From assembly GCA_965661085.1 (NCBI GenBank), contig CBFIDA010000019.1, positions 1 through 18,516 of the forward strand: a stretch of 18,516 bases of DNA, read 5' to 3'. Below, piece by piece: positions 7,652 to 14,722 of this stretch. Source of the stretch: CBFIDA01 sp965661085 (GTDB lineage Bacteria; Pseudomonadota; Gammaproteobacteria; Comchoanobacterales; Comchoanobacteraceae). The position numbers and the translations under genes are program-made. The notes under the pieces are model-generated. The model searched no databases and had not been told where the DNA came from. It saw only the letters and a program-made list of their open reading frames with translations. The first letter of the stretch is position 1, and each line of letters opens with the position of its first letter.

Positions 7652-8857
7652 ATGGTGGATGTAAAAAGCACACCTACAAAAAACGAGGCCCTTGCTGAGC
7701 TGAAAAGCTACTTTAATGCGGTTCTAGTAAGAGCCAAAAATCAAGTTTCCAAACCGTCTGCACCTGACAATGACGCGAAGCGTGTGGATCCGACGGGTCC
7801 AGCAGGGCGCAAACTTCCTGAAATCACCGAGACCAGTATCATTGAACCTCAAGAGCTCAATCGGCTACTCAAGAATTTATTGCCAAAGACCAATGACAGT
7901 ATTTTTTCCTTGAATGGGTTAAACGGATCTATTGCATCAGATGGTTCTGGCCCCAATATGAGCTCTGTTCGATTAAGTTTTGGGTCTCCCCGGGTACCCT
8001 CAGGCACATATGGTTTAAGTGCAGCTTTTTCTTCCCCAGGATTTGACACGAAGAATCAGAGTGCTAAATCTGACAATCTTTCTGAAAACACATTCAAGCT
8101 GGCAGATGATCAAAGTCGCATACAGTCTCCTGCCAACGAGATATGTGCCATATTTAATGAAATTCAGACCAAATTCAAATCTTATGTGGAAGCATTGAAA
8201 GGTCCAGAAGATCCTGAGTCTGTCCGCAAGCAGCATGAGACTGATTTACCAAAGCTGAAGCAGAAATTTGAGGCATATTGTAAACAGTTGGAAGCTGACT
8301 CAAGGCCCATGAGACAGACGAAGGTAAAAGCAGCAAATGATGGCAAAGGTATGCCCACAATCGGGAGTGTTTTGCCACTTCAAAACTTTGATGTGTTTTC
8401 TGCTTCTACCCCATTTGGCACACCTGATGGGTCGGTCAATGATGCTCTGCTTTCACAAGTTCGCTCTTCATCTTCCCAGGTCTCTAAATTTAAGCTCGGA
8501 GAACACAGTGAGCCCCTGCCATCATCCTCAACCCCTAGAAGCCATTGTGTCAGGATGTGTGCTTTGCTGATCGCTGTGGTGTTGGGGTTGGAGCCTGGCT
8601 GGGCCATGTTGCTGGTATGCCACTTTCATGTGACTTTGGCTTGGCTGATCGCGCCTTGGTGCATGGCAACATGCATCACAGCATCTTTTGGGCTGACCTT
8701 GGTGTGTCATATGCTGATGCCGGAGGCAAAAGTGAATCATCGGGCTCAACAAGCGGTGATATCACACAGTCTGGGCCGTGGGCTCGAGGGGGGGGGCATG
8801 CCTTCACCCGAAACGACGGCATGGTGGTATGCAAGCGGGCCGCCATGCAGCCCCTGA
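7652..8857 (+). CDS. Unrecognised Ser/Pro-rich protein with C-terminal hydrophobic hairpin
   Basis: 401 residues from the ATG at 7652, chosen because GGGG precedes it by 5 bases; an in-frame ATG at 7637 lacks such a site. No known domain is recognised. Residues about 20-150 are low-complexity and rich in Ser, Pro, Gly and Asn (FGSPRVPSG, FSSPGF). A short charged, probably helical stretch lies around 165-220 (EIQTKFKSYVEAL, LPKLKQKFEAYCKQLE). Another Ser/Thr-Pro segment reaches about 295. Then two hydrophobic segments with a tight turn occur at about 300-357 (CALLIAVVLGLEPGWAMLLV, then TLAWLIAPWCMATCITASFG). The hairpin resembles that of the next gene. The 3' end contains a G9 tract, so the final 21 residues depend on frame. 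Base composition is poorer in GC than neighbouring conserved genes. A host-directed membrane-inserting protein is an inference only. Confidence 0.7.
   Translation: MVDVKSTPTKNEALAELKSYFNAVLVRAKNQVSKPSAPDNDAKRVDPTGPAGRKLPEITETSIIEPQELNRLLKNLLPKTNDSIFSLNGLNGSIASDGSGPNMSSVRLSFGSPRVPSGTYGLSAAFSSPGFDTKNQSAKSDNLSENTFKLADDQSRIQSPANEICAIFNEIQTKFKSYVEALKGPEDPESVRKQHETDLPKLKQKFEAYCKQLEADSRPMRQTKVKAANDGKGMPTIGSVLPLQNFDVFSASTPFGTPDGSVNDALLSQVRSSSSQVSKFKLGEHSEPLPSSSTPRSHCVRMCALLIAVVLGLEPGWAMLLVCHFHVTLAWLIAPWCMATCITASFGLTLVCHMLMPEAKVNHRAQQAVISHSLGRGLEGGGMPSPETTAWWYASGPPCSP
8788..8796 (+). repeat. Homopolymeric G9 tract inside a coding region
   Basis: Nine consecutive G bases near the end of the 7652-8857 gene. 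In the given frame the tail is GGGMPSPETTAWWYASGPPCSP. One base fewer gives a basic tail (ACLHPKRRHGGMQ...) ending at 8869, and one base more gives GGHAFTRNDGMVVCKRAAM... ending at 8862. Tracts of this kind can vary by slipped-strand mispairing; a sequencing or assembly error is the other explanation. Confidence 0.85.
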
Positions 8858-9037
8858 CTTAAAAAAATAACAGTTGAGCAGACAAAGGGTACCCAATAAA
8901 ACTTTAATCATTTGCATCAAGTTATCTTCTGATGTGATTGATTGATCGAAACATCGTACTTTTTTTTGAATTAAAAAAAGATTAAAAAAAGACCCACAAA
9001 AACATCCAGAGCGCTGTTTTGGGGTAAACCCATGTGT
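8858..9037. other. AT-rich intergenic region with phased A/T tracts
   Basis: First part of the 276-base gap between the two large accessory genes. T8 at 8960-8967 is followed by two tandem 11-base units ATTAAAAAAAG (8970-8980 and 8981-8991). Tract centres are about 11-12.5 bases apart, close to the helical repeat, so the DNA should be intrinsically curved. It lies about 80-110 bases upstream of the putative -10 box at 9069. A weak stem GATGT/ACATC followed by the T8 run might end transcription of the preceding gene. No ORF worth calling is present. Confidence 0.5.
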
Positions 9038-9064
9038 TTTCGCGTATAGATTAATGTTTCGCGT
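9038..9064 (+). promoter_or_regulatory. Direct repeats TTTCGCGT (two copies)
   Basis: TTTCGCGT at 9038-9045 and 9057-9064, offset by 19 bases (about two helical turns). They sit just upstream of the putative -10 box at 9069, covering the place where a -35 box would be. This is the usual geometry of an activator or repressor site. Confidence 0.4.
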
Positions 9065-9065
9065 G

Positions 9066-9082
9066 GGGTAGAATGATCACAG
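9066..9082 (+). promoter_or_regulatory. Shared promoter-region motif, copy 2
   Basis: GGGTAGAATGATCACAG, containing TAGAAT (9069-9074) as a possible -10 box. It matches the motif at 7587-7603 at 15 of 17 positions and lies at nearly the same distance from its start codon (68 bases). No consensus -35 box is visible. Confidence 0.45.
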
Positions 9083-9133
9083 AATTGTCATCCAAGCCCA
9101 CCATCGTGGTTTTGTTTTACCAGAGACTCTGAT

Positions 9134-12100
9134 ATGCTCAAAACACCCCCAAAAGAACGCCCTCGTCAAACAGGTGGGCCAGTTATCTCCGGGTCACAAA
9201 GCCCTGGAGCACCGTCACCAAGTTCATTTGGGAGTTTTTATGAATCAATCGAAAAAGAAAATCGGCCACCCAATGGGTTGGAGTCACCATATGAAGGAAA
9301 GGATAGCCAGGAACAGAAAAGCCAACAGTCTTCAACTGAGGCGTCATCTTTTTCGAGCACGCCAGTCAGCCCAGTCATAACACCAACAAGTCCTTATGAT
9401 GATGATCTGAGCGACTTATCAGGTTCTCAATCTGATGCTGAATCTTTACCATCAATTTGCCTTGAAAGTGAACGCCAGCCACAGGAATATGAGCGAAATC
9501 TTGAGTTGGTCTTTTCTGTTAGTTATTGGCATAAAAAGGTGGAGAGCATAGGTATCTCGTCAGATGACAAAAAGCAGTCACAGCAGCAAAGACAGGCACA
9601 AAAAGAGCAAGCCAAAAAAAACGAGGAAAAAGTCAAAACAAACGAAAGGCAGTCTCTAGATGGTTATCAACCACAAGTGAGCCTTAAATCATATACAGTT
9701 AGAAGATACACAGATTGCCCACACCCCGTGGAAAAAAATGGGCCACTTTTTGATAAGCTTGATTATTATCAAATTGGTGAAAACGAAGATTTTCTGAATG
9801 CCATTTGTGACTACGAGCGAGTCATTGTAGATTTCCTTAAGGATAACATTGACTTAGGTGGTTGGGAGCAAGCACCTATCCTGCAGTTGATTCGAGCATT
9901 CGCCGAAGATAAACTCGAGGAGCAGATTCAATCTTCATCAGACACTGAGCTGCAAGTCCAGGCTTATCGCTATAAATCGCTTGCCGAATACTATTTACAA
10001 CTTGTTGCTTATAACGATGCAGGCCATGCCCAAACCGATTACTTTGAGGGTCAAAAGGGTCTGGATGCCATGTGCATCAAACCTCGAATTGTCAATCTTG
10101 GCTTGGTTTTAAAAACCACATTAAGCAACCTCACTGCATTTGACCAAAAGCATGTTCCTTTTAATCCTGCCGATTACAACTTTCGGAGGAGCTTGTTGTC
10201 ATCAGGCTTGTATCCTGTTTCTGAAAAAATGCCCGAAAGAATTATTGAAGGCAGGATGTTTTTTTATTGTCCTTTCCCAAATTTTTTGACGGAAATGCAG
10301 TATAGTCCTATAAAAAAACAAGGTGATTCTAAACTTAGAAGCAGAAAGAAAGGTAAACTTCTAAAACTCAAGGCCGGTGCTTGGCACATGGTGATGTTTT
10401 ATCAATACTTAGAAGATGTAGGGCGTGCTAAGCATAAGGAAGGTTGTTTTACAACGATCCAGCCAGAAGATATCGAGATTTTTAAGAAAATTACAAGCAA
10501 AGTGAAGCTGTTGCCTAAGAAAGAAAAATTTGAACCTTATGAAGCAAAGCCCCAATTCATATTAGAAGCCTATAATAATTTTGTAAGTCCCGAAACATTG
10601 CAATTGGCAAAAGACGCCGGGTCGTTTGAAACAAAACTCGAGCGTCAAATACGAGATTTTACTTCGTGGTTTTTTCTCTATCTTTGCCCTGAAATCCGTA
10701 TGGATAAGCAAGCATTAGGCCTTGCCATAGATAAATACCACTGTTCATGTGAAGAAGAAATTTATGTAGAGCATGAGGACCAACAATTTGGAAGGTTGGC
10801 TAGTTTTGATACATTCCCAAAACTCTATTTTACAGGCCGTAAAAAGGCAACCGACGATCAAATAATAAAAGAACTCGGCAAAAAATTCGATACTGAATCA
10901 ACATCACCCCGAAGAGCTTTAAAACCGATTTTAGATGGAGATGCAAGCAGAGATTCGTTCGAATCAGTAACCAGCCTAAGGGCCTTGCTGGGAGGCTCTT
11001 CAGATCGAAAACAAAGCGGTCTAGATGATGTCGAGCGTTTAGAAGGGCGCGTACAAGAACTTGAAAAAGAAAAAATTGATCTGACTCGGTCTTTGAATAA
11101 AAAAAATGACCAAATAACATCCTTAACTCAAGTTTGGCAAAAACGTTTGAACACGAAAAATGCAGAGCTAAAAACTGCCCAAGGGCACATTAAGAGTCTT
11201 GGTGAAAAATTAAGTACGCTAGGCTGGTCGCTAGGACAAGAAAATATCGTTGAAGCCGTAACAGGATGCTTAACAAATTTACAAAAAAAACTGCATGGTG
11301 AGCAAAGACAAGTGCAAACACTTGAGTCAAGTGTCGCAAGCAAGACAACTGAGATTCGCACTCTCTTCAATGAAATTAACACTTTGAAAGAAGAGAGAAA
11401 GAAAATCGCCTCACTGGAAAAGGAACTGGCAAAAAAGACAAAGCTTGATTCTGACCATAAATTGCAAGTCCAGGAAGATCTTCAACAGCCACAGCAACAA
11501 TTACAAGAAGGTCTGAGTGCGAAACAAAAGGAAGTTAACGCAAAGATAAAACAACTAGATTCTATGACTAAAAAGCTAAAAAATGCTGAAACCGAGTTTA
11601 AGAAAATTCAAAAGGAAGTGTATCAAGCAAAATCAAGTATCGCTCGCCATATACAAGAACAATTAGATTCTAAAAAACACATCGGTGAACTTAAAGCCCA
11701 ATATGATTCAGTAAAAGAGCAAAAGATAAAGTTTGTTCCTGAGCACAAAGTAGAAGTTGAGGCATTGACAGGTGAGTGCGATGCGCTTCAGGCCAACTTA
11801 AACTCTAGCGAAGAAGCATTGGCCAAGCTGCAAAATACCCTGCCAGCACTTAGACAAAAACAATCAGAGTCTAAGAGGCTACATGCCGAAAAGATCAGTG
11901 CTCTGCACAAAAAATTACAAGACTCCGATCGCTTATTGACTCAGCTCGGAAGGACATTGTCAACCATGAGACCTCAACTGCATGCATGGAAAGGTGCTGA
12001 GTCGTCAAAATGGCATAACATGAAGTTGGCAATATGCTTTGGCAGTGCTGTGGTCTTGGCCACAGCACCATTGTGGTTGCCAAGCTTGGTGATGATGCTA

Positions 12101-12352
12101 CATGCACATGTCATTTGGCTGACTTCAGGATGGTTCAATGCTGGCTTGTTGATCACAGCCTCAATCATCGTTCTGGCCGGTTTGTATTGTGCACGGACAT
12201 GTCCTCAGACAGTCAATACTGACCCCAACAAGAACGATCGTGAAACCTCATCCAATGCGTTTGGCAATTTGAACAATATTGTTCGTCTACAGGAAAAACA
12301 AATAAGTCAGGTTCTTAAGGAGCCGAGAAACATAAAGGAGTGTAAAGTATGA
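9134..12352 (+). CDS. Unrecognised 1072-residue coiled-coil protein with C-terminal hydrophobic hairpin
   Basis: No family recognised. Residues 1-125 are Ser/Pro/acid-rich and look disordered, with many SP/TP pairs (STPVSPVITPTSPY, 75-88) and three Tyr-acidic sites (Y36, Y53, Y88). A Gln/Lys-rich stretch occupies 146-172. Residues about 180-575 look globular, with aromatic-rich segments such as RMFFYCPFPNFL (374-385) and SWFFLYLCPE (511-520). From about 631 to 955 heptad-rich sequence predicts a long coiled coil (LEGRVQELEKEKIDL). Two hydrophobic segments follow at about 961-1020 and then a 50-residue polar tail. The hairpin resembles that of the 7652-8857 protein. Codons are clearly more AT-rich than in the flanking conserved genes. 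The stop overlaps the next ATG (ATGA). Architecture recalls host-membrane effectors of intracellular bacteria; that is inference. Confidence 0.82.
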   Translation: MLKTPPKERPRQTGGPVISGSQSPGAPSPSSFGSFYESIEKENRPPNGLESPYEGKDSQEQKSQQSSTEASSFSSTPVSPVITPTSPYDDDLSDLSGSQSDAESLPSICLESERQPQEYERNLELVFSVSYWHKKVESIGISSDDKKQSQQQRQAQKEQAKKNEEKVKTNERQSLDGYQPQVSLKSYTVRRYTDCPHPVEKNGPLFDKLDYYQIGENEDFLNAICDYERVIVDFLKDNIDLGGWEQAPILQLIRAFAEDKLEEQIQSSSDTELQVQAYRYKSLAEYYLQLVAYNDAGHAQTDYFEGQKGLDAMCIKPRIVNLGLVLKTTLSNLTAFDQKHVPFNPADYNFRRSLLSSGLYPVSEKMPERIIEGRMFFYCPFPNFLTEMQYSPIKKQGDSKLRSRKKGKLLKLKAGAWHMVMFYQYLEDVGRAKHKEGCFTTIQPEDIEIFKKITSKVKLLPKKEKFEPYEAKPQFILEAYNNFVSPETLQLAKDAGSFETKLERQIRDFTSWFFLYLCPEIRMDKQALGLAIDKYHCSCEEEIYVEHEDQQFGRLASFDTFPKLYFTGRKKATDDQIIKELGKKFDTESTSPRRALKPILDGDASRDSFESVTSLRALLGGSSDRKQSGLDDVERLEGRVQELEKEKIDLTRSLNKKNDQITSLTQVWQKRLNTKNAELKTAQGHIKSLGEKLSTLGWSLGQENIVEAVTGCLTNLQKKLHGEQRQVQTLESSVASKTTEIRTLFNEINTLKEERKKIASLEKELAKKTKLDSDHKLQVQEDLQQPQQQLQEGLSAKQKEVNAKIKQLDSMTKKLKNAETEFKKIQKEVYQAKSSIARHIQEQLDSKKHIGELKAQYDSVKEQKIKFVPEHKVEVEALTGECDALQANLNSSEEALAKLQNTLPALRQKQSESKRLHAEKISALHKKLQDSDRLLTQLGRTLSTMRPQLHAWKGAESSKWHNMKLAICFGSAVVLATAPLWLPSLVMMLHAHVIWLTSGWFNAGLLITASIIVLAGLYCARTCPQTVNTDPNKNDRETSSNAFGNLNNIVRLQEKQISQVLKEPRNIKECKV

Positions 12353-13098
12353 GAAATCACGTCAACCCACTTTTGGGCCTGGAATCTAAGAATGATAGGC
12401 GGCGAGAGTCGTTCGGAACTTTGCGTACAAGTGAATCGAAGTATACGAGTCTTTCGGTAAAGACGATGAAAACCGAAGTGGCAAAAATACGTAAATATCG
12501 TCGCGCCCTACTATCAACTGAAGAACGGGCAAATGGGCGCCTAAAAAATGCTGATGCAGCAAGAAGACGTGACCGTAAGACCCAAGAAAAAAATAGCAAA
12601 TTGATTCTAGAACGTTTTGGACTTGCTGTTCGAAAATTTAAGAAAGCACAAAAACTATACAAGGACCGCCAAGTTCAAAGAGATAGTAGGGGGATTGACA
12701 AATACGCGAAACAAATAAGCGTTTATCGTCAAAATATTCAGGCGCATATTGAAGATTATAGGCTTCGCTGTAGGATGCTGAAATTGCCAGACAGAATGGC
12801 CAGATATGCAAAGTACTTTGATTCAAGGAGAGCAAAGTCCAACCAAGAGTCTAGGCATGATGGGCAGAGGACCCCTTCCGGCAAGTTGCCTATCACAGGG
12901 AGAACGACGTTTGTGGTTGCAGAAAATACGTCAGGTCCATCTCAAGCACCACCCTTTGGGGATTCGAAAATACCAAATGGCCAGTTCAATCCTCGATCAA
13001 CGAAGAATGTCACACGGCGGAGTAAGAAACGCTCATCCACACGAGCGACTCTAGAGCAATTAAAACCCAGCATCTCCCGTGGCATGAGTGTTGTGTGA
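12349..13098 (+). CDS. Unrecognised small, highly basic protein coupled to the coiled-coil gene
   Basis: 249 residues, very rich in Lys and Arg. Residues about 38-165 look continuously helical (LSTEERANGRLKNADAARRR, VRKFKKAQKLYKDRQVQR, RQNIQAHIEDYRLRCRM). The tail from about 165 is polar and probably disordered. Basic clusters RRRDRK (72-77) and RRSKKR (223-228) resemble nuclear localisation signals or nucleic-acid-binding patches. No signal peptide or membrane segment. A strong AAGGAG site lies 8 bases before the ATG, and the start overlaps the upstream stop, so the two proteins are made together and may interact. It could be a DNA/RNA-binding protein, a chaperone-like partner of the coiled coil, or a secreted nucleomodulin; the sequence does not decide. 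Confidence 0.78.
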   Translation: MRNHVNPLLGLESKNDRRRESFGTLRTSESKYTSLSVKTMKTEVAKIRKYRRALLSTEERANGRLKNADAARRRDRKTQEKNSKLILERFGLAVRKFKKAQKLYKDRQVQRDSRGIDKYAKQISVYRQNIQAHIEDYRLRCRMLKLPDRMARYAKYFDSRRAKSNQESRHDGQRTPSGKLPITGRTTFVVAENTSGPSQAPPFGDSKIPNGQFNPRSTKNVTRRSKKRSSTRATLEQLKPSISRGMSVV

Positions 13099-13127
13099 AG
13101 TGGGTGAGGAAGATCCGGGAGATTTTT
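13072..13127 (+). terminator. Possible intrinsic terminator after the basic-protein gene
   Basis: ATCTCCCG (13072-13079) pairs perfectly with CGGGAGAT (13116-13123), followed by TTTT. The stem overlaps the stop codon and the loop is long (36 bases), which weakens the call. Confidence 0.35.
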
Positions 13128-13182
13128 CAATATGATACTGGACAGCAGCAACAAAGCATGTTAATTTCTAAAAACTTTTATG

Positions 13183-13222
13183 CGCTGTATCGACTTTACG
13201 TTGATCATCAAGATACACAGCG
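13183..13222. repeat. Imperfect inverted repeat in the sdaA upstream region
   Basis: CGCTGTATC (13183-13191) pairs with GATACACAGCG (13212-13222), leaving a two-base bulge and a 20-base loop. It lies in the 259-base gap before sdaA. Role unknown; it may be an operator or leader structure. Confidence 0.4.
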
Positions 13223-13244
13223 TCACCGTTGATGTGCTGTGAGT

Positions 13245-13281
13245 CAGGTTAATGATGCATCTGCGCCGCATCATTAACCTG
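13245..13281. repeat. Perfect 14-bp inverted repeat upstream of sdaA
   Basis: CAGGTTAATGATGC (13245-13258) and its exact complement GCATCATTAACCTG (13268-13281), separated by 9 bases. No T run follows, so a simple intrinsic terminator is unlikely. The repeat ends 76 bases before the sdaA start. It could be a regulator-binding dyad or an mRNA leader hairpin. Confidence 0.75.
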
Positions 13282-13357
13282 GTTCTTGCACACCAGCGAT
13301 CTTTACAATCCATGTGCTGATGTGCCAAAATGTCGCCGAACATTTTTGGAGCGTGTC

Positions 13358-14722
13358 ATGTGGAGTTTGACTCAAATTTTCAGAATCGGTCTTGGGCCAT
13401 CCAGTTCTCATTGCATTGGTCCAATGCGTGCCGCACTGCATTTCATTTCACAATTGAACATGCCCGACATTGAAAGCATCGAAGTCGCGCTGTATGGTTC
13501 ATTGGCCTACACCTGCCATGGTCATGGCACCGACAAAGCAATTGTCTCAGGGCTTTCTGGCCATCAACCACACACGATTGATGTGGCCACAGCGCAGTCA
13601 TTGGTGGAGGCCGCCCAGGAGGGTGTGATGCTCACCGTGCCCCAAACTGGACAACAGGTGATGTTTTGTTTTGCCAAGCATTTGCATTTGCGCTTGGGGG
13701 AAAACATTGGCACACACAGCAACGGCATGCGTTTTTCTGCCATTGTGTCGGGTCAGGTACAACATCAGGCCAGTTATTTTTCTGTGGGTGGTGGATTTGT
13801 GGAAGATGAAGCAGGCGGTATGGTGCGATTGGTCAAAGAACCCACGTTGGTGGCCAGTGATGACATTCCCCATCCTTTTGACAGTTATGCTGAGTTGCGT
13901 GCGCTGTGTGTGCGTGCCAATTGCTCGATTGCCGAGTTGATGTTGGCCAATGAATGTGCGTTTCATCAGGTGGATGCCACAGTCATGCAACAACGTTTGC
14001 AAGCATTGATTGACGTGATGTTGGCTTCGGTGGCGCGTGGGCTGGACACTGAAGGCATTTTGCCGGGTGGTTTGGGTGTAGAGCGTCGTGCGGCGTCATT
14101 GTATCAAGCCAGCCAGGCCGCCAATGCCAGGGACGGCTTTTTGGATCGATTGAATGCTTATGCCATGGCTGTGAACGAAGAAAATGCCTATGGTGGCCAG
14201 GTGGTGACTGCACCCACCAACGGTGCATCTGGCATCTTGCCTGCGGTGTTGCGTCATCACCTTGAGCAGGACGAAGCACAAAAGGATGATGCTTTGACCT
14301 TTTTATTGACGGCGGGTGCCATCGCCATGCTCTATAAAAAAAATGCTTCCATCTCAGGTGCCGATGTGGGTTGCCAAGGTGAAGTGGGTGTGGCGAGTTC
14401 TATGGCTGCTGGTGCACTGGCAGCGGTACGTGGTGGCACATTGTCTGAAATTGAGATTGCAAGTGAGATTGCCATGGAGCACCATTTGGGTATGACGTGC
14501 GATCCTGTCAAAGGTTTGGTGCAGATTCCCTGCATTGAACGCAATGCCATGGGCGCACTGAAAGCGGTCAATGCTGCGCGTATGGCGTTGATTGGGGAGC
14601 ATCATCCCAAAGTCAGTTTGGATCAGGTCATTGAGACCATGATGCAAACTGGGCAAAACATGCATGACATGTTCAAAGAAACGTCACTGGGTGGATTGGC
14701 TGTTCATGTGGTGGAGTGCTGA
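13358..14722 (+). CDS. sdaA: L-serine ammonia-lyase (L-serine deaminase), iron-sulfur type
   Basis: 454 residues, the length of E. coli SdaA. It converts L-serine to pyruvate and ammonia with an oxygen-sensitive [4Fe-4S] cluster. Seen are the N-terminal GLGPSSSHCIGPM (11-23), VVTAPTNGASGILPAVLRHH in the middle, and the three cluster-cysteine contexts GCQGEVGVA, LGMTCDPV and VQIPCIERN. The family's C-terminal signature ETSLGGLAVHVVEC ends in cysteine; in related type 2 enzymes a C-terminal cysteine reaches the cluster. The ATG at 13358 is preferred over a start at 13286 because GGAG lies 6 bases upstream and the protein then begins like E. coli SdaA. Its end overlaps the convergent acyltransferase by 19 bases. 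Confidence 0.96.
   Translation: MWSLTQIFRIGLGPSSSHCIGPMRAALHFISQLNMPDIESIEVALYGSLAYTCHGHGTDKAIVSGLSGHQPHTIDVATAQSLVEAAQEGVMLTVPQTGQQVMFCFAKHLHLRLGENIGTHSNGMRFSAIVSGQVQHQASYFSVGGGFVEDEAGGMVRLVKEPTLVASDDIPHPFDSYAELRALCVRANCSIAELMLANECAFHQVDATVMQQRLQALIDVMLASVARGLDTEGILPGGLGVERRAASLYQASQAANARDGFLDRLNAYAMAVNEENAYGGQVVTAPTNGASGILPAVLRHHLEQDEAQKDDALTFLLTAGAIAMLYKKNASISGADVGCQGEVGVASSMAAGALAAVRGGTLSEIEIASEIAMEHHLGMTCDPVKGLVQIPCIERNAMGALKAVNAARMALIGEHHPKVSLDQVIETMMQTGQNMHDMFKETSLGGLAVHVVEC

Noticed and set aside
8545..8862. Alternative 105-codon frame overlapping the end of the first accessory gene
   Set aside because: It has no separate ribosome binding site and reads as a frame shadow; its end matters only as the +1 tail after the G9 tract.
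9056..9071. parS-like sequence TGTTTCGCGTGGGGTA
   Set aside because: Only 11 of 16 positions match TGTTTCACGTGAAACA and the right half-site is lost. The resemblance comes from one of the direct repeats.
10830..11382. Minus-strand open frames inside the coiled-coil gene
   Set aside because: They mirror Lys/Glu-rich codons of the plus-strand gene and have no recognisable protein features.
7491..13357. Integrase, transposase, tRNA or attachment-site borders around the accessory block
   Set aside because: None found on either strand; no flanking direct repeats were recognised, so mobility cannot be claimed.
13598..14665. Minus-strand frames opposite sdaA
   Set aside because: Antisense shadows of a complete, motif-rich sdaA.
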